A stretch of 64,000 nt of DNA from assembly GCF_024662215.1 (NCBI RefSeq), contig NZ_CP096115.1, positions 1,612,001 through 1,676,000 on the forward strand, read 5' to 3'. Made by a program: the position numbers and the translations under genes. The stretch is from Methanoplanus endosymbiosus. Its GTDB lineage: Archaea > Halobacteriota > Methanomicrobia > Methanomicrobiales > Methanomicrobiaceae. How positions within the stretch are numbered: the stretch's first letter is position 1; the number at the start of each line of letters is the position of its first letter. The notes under the pieces were generated by a model. The model saw only the letters and a program-made list of their open reading frames with translations. It was not told the origin of the DNA and did no database searches. Shown one piece after another: positions 29,744-39,833 of this stretch.

Positions 29744-29962
29744 TCAGGTTTCCCATAACTTGATTGCCTTCTGCCGAATCTGAAAGAAGGAATGCTTCAG
29801 TATATATTTTTTCACTTCATTGTCACCAGCAAACTTCAGGGCCATTTCTTCAGACTCCTTAGTTCTTTTAATCAGTTCATCCATATAACTCAGAACTTCC
29901 TTTCGCAAATCAGGAGACAGTGAATTTATATTTTCCTCCATTAATTCAGGGTAGGATGACAT
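29744..29962 (-). CDS. Small helical protein, unknown
   Basis: This 72-residue protein is highly charged and predicted to be almost all alpha-helix (SPDLRKEVLSYMDELIKRTKESEEMALKF). No family is recognised. No Shine-Dalgarno is visible before the ATG, so a leaderless transcript is possible. It might be a small regulator or part of a toxin-antitoxin-like pair, but no partner gene is adjacent. Confidence 0.55.
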   Translation of the reverse strand: MSSYPELMEENINSLSPDLRKEVLSYMDELIKRTKESEEMALKFAGDNEVKKYILKHSFFQIRQKAIKLWET

Positions 29963-30109
29963 ATTATTACATCTGATTTATCCGGATATATAATTTAACC
30001 ATCAATCACTAATCCGGAAAAGAGAATGCCTGTATATCAGAAGAAATATAATTGCTCAGAAAGAATATGAAAGTACAGACACCATAAAGAACAATATAAA
30101 AATAGAGAG

Positions 30110-31069
30110 ATGCCTGAAATGTCTGATGAGAACATAATTGAAGTCAGTGGCTTAAGCCATAGTTACGGAGATCTGGAGGCAGTACATGATGTCAGTTTTT
30201 CTGTACGAAGAGGTGAAATATTCTCATTCCTTGGGCCGAACGGAGCAGGAAAGAGCACTGCAATAAATGTCCTGATAACACTTCTCAAGATACAGAGGGG
30301 AAATGTCAGAATTTCCGGATATGAACTGTCAGAAAACCCCCAGGGAGTCAGGGAATCAATTGGTATAGTCTTTCAGGAGATAACCCTTGATCGGGATATG
30401 ACTGTTGAGGAGACACTTAAATTTCACGGAAGGCTGTACTCAATGACTGCTGAAGAGATTAAAAGCAGAACTGACGAACTTCTGTGCCTTGTTGAGCTGG
30501 ATGGAAAAAGAGACAGGCGCACAAAGGAATTGTCAGGAGGAATGAAAAGAAGGCTGGAGATTGCAAGGGGACTTATGACGAGGCCGGACGTTTTATTCCT
30601 TGACGAGCCGACAATAGGGCTTGATCCCCAGACAAGAAGAAAGACCTGGGAATACCTAAGGGATGTCAACCGCGAAGGCACCACAATATTTCTGACAACC
30701 CATTATATGGACGAAGCCGACGTACTCTCAGACAGAATAAGTATAATTGACAACGGGAAGATTATCATCACCGGAACTCCGGCAGAACTTAAAAATAACC
30801 TCGGTGAAGATCTCATATACCTTGAAAGTTCAGATACTAAGTGTTCAAAAGAGATTCTGACTAAATTTCCGGGGGTGAAGGAGATAAAAGAGAAGGACAA
30901 AGGAATTATCCTCTCTACATACAGAGACGGGACAAGAATACTTCCGGAACTTATTAAGGTTCTTGAAGACAGTAAAATCTCAATTGAGGCGGTAAATCTC
31001 AAAAAACCATCTATGGACAATGTATTTATGCATTACACAGGAAGGGGGCTGAGGGACGGAGCTGATTAA
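30110..31069 (+). CDS. DrrA-type ABC exporter, ATP-binding protein
   Basis: The 319 residues have Walker A GPNGAGKST, signature LSGGMKRRLEIARGLM and Walker B VLFLDEPTIGLDPQTR, followed by the DrrA-like C-terminal domain ending KKPSMDNVFMHYTGRGL. An alternative ATG lies at 30119. It pairs with the ABC-2 permease 17 bp downstream. The exported substrate is unknown; relatives move antibiotics, lipids or polysaccharides. Confidence 0.93.
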   Translation: MPEMSDENIIEVSGLSHSYGDLEAVHDVSFSVRRGEIFSFLGPNGAGKSTAINVLITLLKIQRGNVRISGYELSENPQGVRESIGIVFQEITLDRDMTVEETLKFHGRLYSMTAEEIKSRTDELLCLVELDGKRDRRTKELSGGMKRRLEIARGLMTRPDVLFLDEPTIGLDPQTRRKTWEYLRDVNREGTTIFLTTHYMDEADVLSDRISIIDNGKIIITGTPAELKNNLGEDLIYLESSDTKCSKEILTKFPGVKEIKEKDKGIILSTYRDGTRILPELIKVLEDSKISIEAVNLKKPSMDNVFMHYTGRGLRDGAD

Positions 31070-31086
31070 GGCGGGGTAAAATAAAT

Positions 31087-31926
31087 ATGGCAGATCTACG
31101 GTTCATCAATATATATAAGCGCGATATGACCCGGTATTTCCGGTTTAAAACACAGCTCATCTCATCCATGCTTATGCCGGCGTTATGGCTTGCATTCTTT
31201 GGTCTGGCAATGACAGGAAATTTTGAGAGGATTATGCCTGCCGGAGATGCAGTTACGGGTGTCCCCCAGATAGACTATCTCACATTTATGTGTGCCGGAA
31301 TAATTGCTGTGACAATACTCTTCACCAATATTTATGGCGGATTTTTCTTCCTTTTTGATAAGAACTGGGGCATTTTAAGGGAGATTGTGGCAAGCCCTAT
31401 GCCCAGGAAAAACCTGATACTTGGCTTTTGCATGTCAGGCATTACAAAATCCTGCATACAGGCAACGATTGTCCTTGTATTTGGAATTCTGCTTGGGGTT
31501 TCCTTCTTTGGAGGATATCCGCCGCTCAGAATAATATTCTCAGTTGCAGGAATACTTCTCTTTGTCTCCCTCTTTGCTATAGCCTTCCTGTGCATCTCGG
31601 CATCCATTGCCCTCAGGATGGACTCGGCAGAGGGATTTCAGGGAGTTACAACTCTCCTTACCATGCCACTCTTCTTCATGTCAAACGCCCTTTATCCGAC
31701 AAGCGGCATGCCCGGCATTCTGGAGACGGCTTCGGATTTTAATCCGCTTACTCACCTGACAAACGGAATCAGGTATTTTGCCATAGGTGATGACTTTACA
31801 GCAATAGGGACGCACTTTGTATATTCAACAGGGGACATTATAATCTCATTTGCATTTCTGGTTGTATTCGCACTCATAATGTTTGCAATTGCCTTAAAAA
31901 CGGTTGAGAGTATTATAGTGACATAA
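31087..31926 (+). CDS. ABC-2 type permease of the DrrAB-type exporter
   Basis: The 279 residues have six membrane helices and the ABC-2 signature region FKTQLISSMLMPALWLAFFG near the start and LTMPLFFMSNALYPTSGMPG later. It lies directly behind the ATPase gene, and together they form the minimal exporter. Confidence 0.92.
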   Translation: MADLRFINIYKRDMTRYFRFKTQLISSMLMPALWLAFFGLAMTGNFERIMPAGDAVTGVPQIDYLTFMCAGIIAVTILFTNIYGGFFFLFDKNWGILREIVASPMPRKNLILGFCMSGITKSCIQATIVLVFGILLGVSFFGGYPPLRIIFSVAGILLFVSLFAIAFLCISASIALRMDSAEGFQGVTTLLTMPLFFMSNALYPTSGMPGILETASDFNPLTHLTNGIRYFAIGDDFTAIGTHFVYSTGDIIISFAFLVVFALIMFAIALKTVESIIVT

Positions 31927-32114
31927 AGATCTCATCCGGCAGTATGCAGATGATATTTCAGCAATAGATATCAGGCAGTGCCGGATTGTGGATCAATATA
32001 AATACATCTTATTTTAAGTCTATACCATGGGACCAGTATTTTTCCGGGATGTAAATGTACCAGCATACCCATACCGGGGATATTTAATAAACCGTCCGTG
32101 GGGGGACGATAACA

Positions 32115-33878
32115 GTGGCGTTACTTCCTAATCTCCGCCGGATGATGATCATCTACAGAGGGAACTGGAAATGGATAGCCCTCTCACAGATATTTGTTCT
32201 GCTCAGTGCATTCTTCATGCTCCTGATTCCGGTTCAGATTGCAACGCTTATCAATCTCGGAGTAATCACTGGCAATATCAGCGTCATTGTGGACAGCGCA
32301 CTCACCATGCTCTTTTTTGCAATTCTTGCAGGGGCTTTTGCTATGGCAAACCTCTATGTGGCAGCACTTGTAGGAGAGGGCACAGCCCATTACCTCCGGA
32401 CAATAGTCTATGAAAAGATTCAGACCTTTTCTTTTGGCAATCTTGACACCTACCCGGTAGGTGAGATGCTTGTGAGGCTCACAAATGACATCTACCAGAT
32501 CAATATGGCTGCCAATTATGCAACACGCTACATGCTCTACGCACCATTCATGATCCTCATAGCACTCGTCTTTGTCTATATAGGAAGTCCGTCTCTTGTC
32601 TGGATATTTCTGCTGGTTATTATTATAACAGCAGTTCTTTTCGGAGTTATATCACTGGTGCTTCAGAAACAGTACCAGGAGCGTCAGAGAACACTGGATG
32701 CAGAGAATAATGTACTGCAGGAGGATTTTGCAGGAGTCAGAGTAATCAAGTCATTTGTCATGCAGGATTATGAAAATAAACGGTTTGAAGAGAAGAACGA
32801 GAATTTCCGGCTTGCATCCCTCTCACCACTCCGCACAATGTCACTTCAGCTCCCATCAATCTTTCTGATTCTGGGACTTTCAAATGCTCTCGTCATCTGG
32901 TATGGTGGTATGCAGGTGATTGCAGGAGTCATTGAAGTAGGTGAAATTGTGGCATTTACCCAGTATTTCTTCTTCATTCTTGCCCAGCTCTGGATATTAT
33001 CATATGTACTCCCACAGATTATTGCAGCGGAGGCATCAGGCGGGCGGCTGGCAGAACTGATAGATACAGTACCTACCGTTCTGAACGCACCGGATGCAGA
33101 GGCGCTCATCCCCGGAGAAATAAAAGGGCGTGTGGAATTTGAGAACGTCTCTTTCTCGTACGACGGGCCGGGCGGTAAAGAAGCAGTGAAGAATATCAGC
33201 TTCACTGCCGAACCCGGAACCACGGTTGCATTCCTCGGCCCGACAGGCTCAGGCAAATCCACACTGATCAATCTGATACCGCGTTTTTATGACACAACAG
33301 AGGGGCGTATCACGATAGACGGGCATGACATCAAAAAAATTCCGCAGGACAAACTCAGAACAATTGTAGATATCGCCCTGCAGGAATCGGTTCTCTTCTC
33401 CGGAACTATACATGAGAATATCGCCTTTGCAGATCAGGACATGACATATGAACAGGTGAGGGAAGCTTCACTGGCGGCTGATGCAGACGGTTTTGTCTCT
33501 GCCATTCCCGGAGATTATAAATCACGTGTCGCCCGTAAAGGGACAAATTTTTCCGGCGGACAAAGGCAGCGCCTCTCAATTGCCCGTGCTATTGCCCCGC
33601 ACCCTAAGATCTTAATTCTTGACGACAGCACCAGTGCAGTGGATGTCGCCACAGAAAGCCGGATTCAGGCCGCCATGAGCACATTAATGAAAGAGACAAC
33701 AATATTCATGGTAGCTCAGAGGATCAGCACAGTCCTGACGGCAGACACCATCATCCTGCTGGATCAGGGAGAGATTGTGGATAAAGGAAACCACTCTGAA
33801 CTTATGGGCAGAAGTACACTGTATCGTGAGATATTTGAATCACAGCTCGGCGGGATACGAAAGGAGGATGTATCATGA
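32115..33878 (+). CDS. ABC exporter half-transporter (subunit 1 of a heterodimer)
   Basis: This 587-residue fused permease-ATPase of the ABCB/MsbA type has six N-terminal helices, Walker A GPTGSGKST, signature FSGGQRQRLSIARA and Walker B ILILDDSTSAVD. The residue after the Walker B Asp is Asp rather than Glu (LDDSTSA), which in such pairs marks a degenerate ATPase site. It starts with a GTG and overlaps the next half-transporter by 4 bp. It likely exports lipid or drug-like molecules. Confidence 0.93.
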   Translation: MALLPNLRRMMIIYRGNWKWIALSQIFVLLSAFFMLLIPVQIATLINLGVITGNISVIVDSALTMLFFAILAGAFAMANLYVAALVGEGTAHYLRTIVYEKIQTFSFGNLDTYPVGEMLVRLTNDIYQINMAANYATRYMLYAPFMILIALVFVYIGSPSLVWIFLLVIIITAVLFGVISLVLQKQYQERQRTLDAENNVLQEDFAGVRVIKSFVMQDYENKRFEEKNENFRLASLSPLRTMSLQLPSIFLILGLSNALVIWYGGMQVIAGVIEVGEIVAFTQYFFFILAQLWILSYVLPQIIAAEASGGRLAELIDTVPTVLNAPDAEALIPGEIKGRVEFENVSFSYDGPGGKEAVKNISFTAEPGTTVAFLGPTGSGKSTLINLIPRFYDTTEGRITIDGHDIKKIPQDKLRTIVDIALQESVLFSGTIHENIAFADQDMTYEQVREASLAADADGFVSAIPGDYKSRVARKGTNFSGGQRQRLSIARAIAPHPKILILDDSTSAVDVATESRIQAAMSTLMKETTIFMVAQRISTVLTADTIILLDQGEIVDKGNHSELMGRSTLYREIFESQLGGIRKEDVS

Positions 33879-35680
33879 CACCTGCATCAGGGGATACACT
33901 GACATTACCAAAAGAACCTGAAGGAGCAGGGAGGATAAAATCCCTGATCCGTGTCAGCAGGTATCTCGGACTAAAGAAGATCCGTCTTGCCGCAGTGATT
34001 ATCCTCTTCCTTATCGGAACAGTTTCATTCATTCTCCTTTCGGTTATGCTCGGAATTGCAGTCAATTCACTTACCGGAATAAAGACGGTGGATACCATTT
34101 ATCCGGTTGTGGCAACAATGGCCGGCCTTTCAGTTCTCTCGTTCATCTGCTACTACATTGGATATTATCTCCTTGCAGATGTTATTCAGACTGCACTCTT
34201 CCGCCTGCGTCAGAACCTCTTTGAGCATATGCAGACGCTTTCGCTGAGGTTCTACGACAGGCAGCCCATCGGTGAACTTATGAGCCGGGTAACCAATGAC
34301 ATTGATGTTGTCACAGCCTTTTTCCAGGTGCCGCTCGGAACTCTGCTGATGGGGACATTCATGCTCATTACAACCATGGTGGCCATGTTATGGCTCAATT
34401 CATGGCTTGCCCTTGTTGCAATGGTTGCTGTTGTCCTCCTTATAGGAATTGTATGGCTTCTCGCACGGGTTGCAGGGCCGGCATTCGGGATGCTTCAGGA
34501 ACGGCTGGCTGACTTAAACGGCCTGACGGAAGAGACTCTTGCCGGTGAAAAGACTATAATTGCGTACAGGCAGCAGAAAAAGATGGCAGCACGCCAGTCA
34601 GGGGTAAGTAAAGAGGCATATGAAGTTGGGGTGAAGGCACAGGTCGTTTCGCTTGTTATCAACCCGCTGACAGTCCTTGTCACAAACCTTGATGTCGGCA
34701 TCGTAGCCCTCATCGGTTCGATAATGATTGTCAAAGGCGCACTGACAGTCGGAGTCCTGACGACATTTCTCTCATTAACACTGCTCTTTGTCCTTCCTAT
34801 GCTCACCATCTTTGCAAATTACAACTACATCCTCTCTGCTTCTGTCAGTGCCGGACGCATATTCTCAATACTTGATGAAAAGCCCGATATTGTTGACAGA
34901 CCAGGTGCAGTTGAGTTAAAGCCGGTAAAAGGGCATGTGGTCTTTAAGGATGTCAACTTCAGCTACGTTTCCGGGCGGCAAATCCTGAAAAATAATAGTT
35001 TTGAGGCTCTGCCCGGCCAGAAAATAGGGTTATGCGGACCAACCGGAGCAGGAAAGAGCACTATTATCAACATACTGACCCGGTACTATGATATCGACAG
35101 CGGCATAATAGAGATCGATGGCCAGAATATCTATGATGTAAAACAGGAGAGTCTCAGAAAGCAGATTGGCGTTGTACTACAGGAGCCGTTTCTCTTCTCC
35201 GATACGGTTATGAACAACTTAAAATACGGCAGGGACGGTGCATCCGAAGATGAATGCACTGCTGTGGCAAAGGATGCCAACTGCCACGAATTTATCACCC
35301 GCCTGCCGAAAGGCTACGATACCATCCTCTCTGACGGTGGGAGCAACCTCTCGCAGGGTCAGCGTCAGCTCCTGACGATAGCAAGAGCAATGATCGCAGA
35401 CCCCCGGATACTGATACTTGATGAGGCAACAAGCAATGTAGATACCCGCACTGAGAAGAATATCCAGGCAGCACTGAGAAAATTACAGGAGGGAAGAACC
35501 AGTTTTGTGATTGCCCACCGGCTGAGCACTATAAAAGATGCACATAAGATTCTTGTCATAAACCAGGGTGAGATAGTGGAGCGTGGCACCCACGATGAGA
35601 TGATGGCTGCAAAGGGATTTTACTATGATCTCTATATGAGCCAGTTCAAAGGCCGTGTTTCGGAGATTCTTTCAGAATAA
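33875..35680 (+). CDS. ABC exporter half-transporter (subunit 2 of a heterodimer)
   Basis: The 601-residue fused permease-ATPase has Walker A GPTGAGKST, signature LSQGQRQLLTIARAM and Walker B ILILDEATSNVDTRTE with the normal catalytic Glu. Paired with subunit 1, whose matching residue is Asp, it would form an asymmetric exporter like TM287/288 or BmrCD. It begins with an ATGA overlap of the preceding stop. PPK2 follows 25 bp downstream. Confidence 0.93.
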   Translation: MTPASGDTLTLPKEPEGAGRIKSLIRVSRYLGLKKIRLAAVIILFLIGTVSFILLSVMLGIAVNSLTGIKTVDTIYPVVATMAGLSVLSFICYYIGYYLLADVIQTALFRLRQNLFEHMQTLSLRFYDRQPIGELMSRVTNDIDVVTAFFQVPLGTLLMGTFMLITTMVAMLWLNSWLALVAMVAVVLLIGIVWLLARVAGPAFGMLQERLADLNGLTEETLAGEKTIIAYRQQKKMAARQSGVSKEAYEVGVKAQVVSLVINPLTVLVTNLDVGIVALIGSIMIVKGALTVGVLTTFLSLTLLFVLPMLTIFANYNYILSASVSAGRIFSILDEKPDIVDRPGAVELKPVKGHVVFKDVNFSYVSGRQILKNNSFEALPGQKIGLCGPTGAGKSTIINILTRYYDIDSGIIEIDGQNIYDVKQESLRKQIGVVLQEPFLFSDTVMNNLKYGRDGASEDECTAVAKDANCHEFITRLPKGYDTILSDGGSNLSQGQRQLLTIARAMIADPRILILDEATSNVDTRTEKNIQAALRKLQEGRTSFVIAHRLSTIKDAHKILVINQGEIVERGTHDEMMAAKGFYYDLYMSQFKGRVSEILSE

Positions 35681-35705
35681 AAGACAATTGATGGGAGATG
35701 AATGG

Positions 35706-36611
35706 ATGATAAAGGAGAGAATAATAAAAAAGACGCTTGTAATACCCGGAAAAACAGTTTCTCTGAAGGATTTTGGTACAGGGTGGGCACACTACACAGA
35801 GCTGAAGGACATAACAAAAGAAGACCTGAAAAAGGCGGCAGAAGAACTGCTCGAAGAAAACCGCCAGGCTCTTGCATCTGCCCAGGAACTGTTATGGGCG
35901 AGCAATATCTACTCAGTGCTCATAGTACTGCAGGGCATGGATACTGCCGGCAAAGACGGGACAATAAGGCATGTCATGTCAGGAGTAAATCCACAGGGTG
36001 TTGATGTCAGCAGCTTTAAGGTGCCGACGCCCGAAGAGGTTGATCATGACTTTCTCTGGAGATACAGCATAAAACTGCCTTCAAGGGGAAGTATCGGGAT
36101 ATTTAACAGGTCTTACTATGAAGACGTGTTGGTGGTGCGTGTCCATCCGGAGATTCTTGATAGAATGAGGCTGCCACCCGGAAAAAAGAACGGTAAATTC
36201 TGGGAGGAACGCTTTGAAGATATAAATGCCTTTGAGAGGCATCTGGCTCATAACGGCACGCTGATCCTCAAATTTTTCCTGCACATTTCAAAGGAAGAGC
36301 AGAAGAAACGTCTTCTTAAACGCCTTGAAAATGTGGAAAAACACTGGAAATTCTCACAGTCAGACCTTGCTGAGCGCCAGTACTGGGACAGCTACCAGGA
36401 CATATATGAAAAAATGCTTGAAAATACAAGCACAGAATATGCTCCCTGGTATGTCATACCTGCCGACTTCAAGTGGGTTGCCAGAACCCTCATCGCCGAC
36501 ATTATCTCAACAAAGATACAGGCCCTGGACCTTCATTATCCGGAAGTATCAGATGAGGCTATGGCAAATATCAACCGGGCAAAAACAGAGCTGAACGGTG
36601 AAAAAAAGTAA
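35706..36611 (+). CDS. ppk2: Polyphosphate kinase 2 family protein
   Basis: The 301 residues (from the ATG at 35706, with GGGAG eight bases upstream) show Walker A GMDTAGKDGT, Walker B FNRSYYEDVLVVRVHPE, and the lid WKFSQSDLAERQYWDSYQ. These are the class I PPK2 features, for enzymes that phosphorylate nucleoside diphosphates or monophosphates from polyphosphate. An open frame reaches 35655, but that overlaps the transporter and has no good ribosome site. It follows the ABC exporter genes and may be cotranscribed. The link between polyphosphate and export is only positional. Confidence 0.92.
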   Translation: MIKERIIKKTLVIPGKTVSLKDFGTGWAHYTELKDITKEDLKKAAEELLEENRQALASAQELLWASNIYSVLIVLQGMDTAGKDGTIRHVMSGVNPQGVDVSSFKVPTPEEVDHDFLWRYSIKLPSRGSIGIFNRSYYEDVLVVRVHPEILDRMRLPPGKKNGKFWEERFEDINAFERHLAHNGTLILKFFLHISKEEQKKRLLKRLENVEKHWKFSQSDLAERQYWDSYQDIYEKMLENTSTEYAPWYVIPADFKWVARTLIADIISTKIQALDLHYPEVSDEAMANINRAKTELNGEKK

Positions 36612-36648
36612 TTCATAATAGCAGGACAAGTCACAATAGCCACAAAAT

Positions 36649-36675
36649 CTCTCAAAAAAAGAGAGTTATTTTTTT
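36649..36675. terminator. Hairpin terminator between ppk2 and the serine hydrolase gene
   Basis: CTCTC (36649-36653), an A7 loop, and GAGAG (36661-36665) form a 5-bp stem followed by TTATTTTTTT. The A-rich stretch on the other side could also help the convergent gene terminate. Confidence 0.6.
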
Positions 36676-36728
36676 ACAGGACAAACTGCACCATTCCATG
36701 CCCTATAATTTTTAAAATAACATAGGAA

Positions 36729-38768
36729 CTAAAGCCTGAATACAAAGAGATTCCAGTAATTAACCCACCATACCAGCATCAGGAGTCCAATGACAACTAT
36801 GGTGTAGTGCACCCTCTGCCAGAGACTCCACCAGCGTTTCGTCCAGACCGGAATTATAAAGAGAGCTGCAATTACCGAGAGTAATGATGCAATGAGAGAA
36901 ACTGTCAGAGCAGCTGCCAGGGCAGCAGGAACTGTCATGCCTTCTGCATATGATATGATTATTTCACCACTGCCCACCACCGAAGGGATGATGAAGATAA
37001 TAAAGACAATGAAGAGAATGGATGCAGTTCCGGCTGTCAGACGTGCATAGAAAGGCAATGCATCACAGAGGCTCTTCTGCCCGTTTTCCTTCTCCGGTTC
37101 ATCCGTATCACTCATCACAGAATTACCATCTGCATTGCCGTACGTCCGCCTGCACTCTGCCATAACAGGCCAGATCAAAGCAGTCAGAATAAGAATAAGT
37201 CCCATATTTGCCACCCAGTCAGTAAACGGAGTAGTTTCATACCAGTCCACACGCTCAAATGCAAATACCGGAATATTCTCAAGGCACATGAATTCCACAT
37301 TGCCATTCTCATCCTCACGGAAGACCAAGTTGCCGGAGAATGACTTCTCACCGCCGGAGAGGGCAAAAACTCCAGGTGCCACTGCGGTGTATTCAGCCGG
37401 AGGGTTGCCGCCACGCAGCATATAGATTGAATTGTTATCTCCCGCTATGACCTCCGTCTGATCGGGCGGTGAGATGTAATATTCAAAAGTCCTGTAATTG
37501 TGCCTGGTTGACTGATAAGTTCCTGCATACTTCTGAAGGGAGGATTCAGATTCGCTCAATGTTTCATCAGCACCCTCCTCTGCCAGCCAGTAATTGTCCG
37601 CAAACGCCATCATGAGATCGTTTCTCGCCTGATTACCTCCGGGGCTATTGTAGGAGACAAAGAACCCGGCCTTTTTATCCGGATTTATGGCAATAAGGGA
37701 ATGGAAAGTGTCCGTATCCCCGCCGTGGCTGATGAATCTCTCACCATTCAGCCGGGTTTCATAAAATCCAAGGCACATACTGCTGACCCTCGGATCGTTT
37801 GAAAAGGCAGGCGAGTGCATAAGAGCAGCAGTATCTCCGGAGAGTATCTCTGCACCATGCCATGTGCCGTTCTCCATATGGACTGAGATGAATTTCGCCA
37901 TATCTGTCGCTGTGGAACTTATCGTCCCTGCCGGCCCTATGGTAAAGACCGTATCCGGAACAGCCACATTTTTCCCTCCCTCAAAATGATATCCGGAAGA
38001 GGTAAGTACATCATATTCAGGTGATAGAGGATAGGATATGACCGTATCATTCATCCCAAGAGGATGTAGGATATTATCGGTCACGTAACTTTTATAGGGT
38101 GTGCCGGTGACATCCTCAATGATGACAGCCGCAAGTGCTGTGCCGTAATTTGAGTATGAGGTTACTGTGCCCGGAGGATAGACCCTTGCCGGGATATTAT
38201 CTCTGCAATATACCCTGAAAGAGTAAAGGTCATCTGCATCAGCAACAGACATATGAACCTCGGAGTCCTCAAAACCGGCAGAATGTGTCATCAAATCCCG
38301 CATTGTTATGGGTTCACCGGGATAGGTATCCGGAATGGAAAAATCCCTGAGATATATGTTGACATCTGCATCGAGGTCAATGACACCATCCTCAACAAGC
38401 TGCATTATAGATGTCCAGGTGAAGAGTTTGGTTATTGAACCGATATGAAAGAGTGTTTCATCAGAAATGACAGGACTTTTGCCTGCAATATCTGAATAGC
38501 CGTAACCTTTTGTGAAGACCAGTTCGCCATCCTGTACAGCAGAGACCGTTGCACCGGGGATGTTGTATTTCGCCAGCCCCACCGGTACTGCCTCGTCAAA
38601 AAATTTCTCGATATCAGTCAGACCGAAACCGGAACTGTCATTTACAGAGGGAACTGCAGCATTCACCGGGAGGCATACCAGAGAGCATATTAACAGGACA
38701 ATAGCTGCAACCATGCCGGATTTTTGGAGCCATTCAGCATTATGAAATGTATGGGATAATAGAGACAT
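36729..38768 (-). CDS. Membrane-anchored serine hydrolase of the beta-lactamase class C / PBP4 family
   Basis: The 679 residues begin with a hydrophobic signal or anchor (MVAAIVLLICSLVCLPVNA). The AmpC-like domain follows, with the nucleophile motif SITK (IGSITKLFTW), the YSNYG motif and SHGGDTDTF in place of KTG. The C-terminal 180 residues carry four or more membrane helices. Enzymes of this group are D-Ala-D-Ala peptidases, esterases or peptidases. In an archaeon without murein the substrate is more likely a peptide or ester. It is a single gene with an inverted repeat in its leader. Confidence 0.88.
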   Translation of the reverse strand: MSLLSHTFHNAEWLQKSGMVAAIVLLICSLVCLPVNAAVPSVNDSSGFGLTDIEKFFDEAVPVGLAKYNIPGATVSAVQDGELVFTKGYGYSDIAGKSPVISDETLFHIGSITKLFTWTSIMQLVEDGVIDLDADVNIYLRDFSIPDTYPGEPITMRDLMTHSAGFEDSEVHMSVADADDLYSFRVYCRDNIPARVYPPGTVTSYSNYGTALAAVIIEDVTGTPYKSYVTDNILHPLGMNDTVISYPLSPEYDVLTSSGYHFEGGKNVAVPDTVFTIGPAGTISSTATDMAKFISVHMENGTWHGAEILSGDTAALMHSPAFSNDPRVSSMCLGFYETRLNGERFISHGGDTDTFHSLIAINPDKKAGFFVSYNSPGGNQARNDLMMAFADNYWLAEEGADETLSESESSLQKYAGTYQSTRHNYRTFEYYISPPDQTEVIAGDNNSIYMLRGGNPPAEYTAVAPGVFALSGGEKSFSGNLVFREDENGNVEFMCLENIPVFAFERVDWYETTPFTDWVANMGLILILTALIWPVMAECRRTYGNADGNSVMSDTDEPEKENGQKSLCDALPFYARLTAGTASILFIVFIIFIIPSVVGSGEIIISYAEGMTVPAALAAALTVSLIASLLSVIAALFIIPVWTKRWWSLWQRVHYTIVVIGLLMLVWWVNYWNLFVFRL

Positions 38769-38780
38769 CTGTATTAGTGA

Positions 38781-38806
38781 ACTCTCTTCATTGAGAGTAT
38801 TTAAAG
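38781..38806 (-). promoter_or_regulatory. Promoter and inverted repeat of the serine hydrolase gene
   Basis: ACTCTC-TTCATT-GAGAGT (38781-38798) is a perfect 6-bp inverted repeat 12 bp before the ATG, next to the TATA-like TTTAAATAC read on the minus strand (38796-38806). It may be an operator, or an RNA hairpin near the start. Confidence 0.45.
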
Positions 38807-39215
38807 TGTTCAGGAACTGCCCAGGCTGATATTCCGCCCCGCATAAGGAGAACAGCCTGTCCAGCGGGTTAGTTCCTCCCCTATAAGACTGGTTAGGAAC
38901 TCATGAGAGAGATAAGGGTATGTGAGCAATGAAAAATAATTAAATCCTTTAGAGGCTGTTGCCCAAATTAATAAATAATATATAATCTCACAGAAATTTT
39001 ATCAAAAAAAGGCTGAAAATTACTTAGTCACCAGGAACTGAACCTGCCTGAGAGAGTATAACATTCAGACAGCACCCCATAAACAGGCATACAGTTTATG
39101 GAAATAATATTGTAAATTTCGGGAAAGATTTGGGGGATGATGGAAGAACAGCCATCACCGATTGGGTTTTACTTTCCTTTTTCAATTTGCGGGCTAAAAT
39201 TTAGAGGCAGGAACT
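38807..39215. other. Noncoding gap with scattered short repeats
   Basis: No convincing gene on either strand. AGTTCCT and AGGAACT form an inverted pair around 38873-38900, and CAGGAACT recurs near 38811, 39042 and 39210. GAGGCTGTTGCCCAA at about 38951 resembles the outer ends of some insertion sequences, but no matching partner was found. The region may hold decayed mobile DNA. Confidence 0.3.
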
Positions 39216-39401
39216 TCAGTCTGCCTCATCGCGTTCCAAAACCATCATTCTGATCTCCTTTGTACCGTATTTCATAGAAGAGGAGTAATCCTGATATATA
39301 CTGGTATGGTAACCAGACGGGTATTCGTCACGCTCAAGGAGATCATTGTGATCCATAGGTTTTAGAAAGCCTGAATTCTCAGATAATCCGAAATGAAACA
39401 T
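39216..39401 (-). CDS. Possible small protein or gene fragment, unknown
   Basis: The 61 residues (starting MFHFGLSENSGFLKP) match no family I recognise. The frame stands alone in a 1-kb zone that otherwise has no genes. No well-spaced Shine-Dalgarno is seen. It could be the tail of a decayed gene. Confidence 0.3.
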   Translation of the reverse strand: MFHFGLSENSGFLKPMDHNDLLERDEYPSGYHTSIYQDYSSSMKYGTKEIRMMVLERDEAD

Positions 39402-39833
39402 ATCCTACAAAACATAGATTTGAAAATACAGCATTTAACCTTTGTGGTAGCAGCAATCTCAGGATATGTCGCACAACCATCTAAAAAATGAATTTATTGA
39501 ACCAATTCAATATTTAAGGCCTAAACACAATATTCCATCAGACAACACCACACACCATATATAGATATCCTCAGAATACAAACTCTGTAAAATTAGATGA
39601 TATTATCATAAAATAAGACAGAATATGCAGATTCAATCAGATTAAATGAAATCCGAAATCTTAATCACGCGCACTAAAAAGAGATCAGCATGAAATTTAC
39701 GGCAACATTCCACGTTAAAATTTAAGTCATGCCGCATCATCCGGCTGAGAAAAAATATGACTGCACAGAGAAAGGAACTGTAAATTCAGATCACGCATAA
39801 GCACAGAAGATGTTTAACAGCATGCGATATAAT
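39402..39833. other. Noncoding gap with two palindromes
   Basis: ATTGAA-CCAA-TTCAAT (39497-39512) and TTTAAGGCCTAAA just after it are short palindromes. A 32-codon frame starts nearby but has no support. Nothing else is visible. The gap sits beyond the end of the response regulator gene on the minus strand. Confidence 0.35.

Noticed and set aside
38951-39160. Complete IS ended by GAGGCTGTTGCCC
   Set aside because: No inverted partner, transposase or target duplication could be found.
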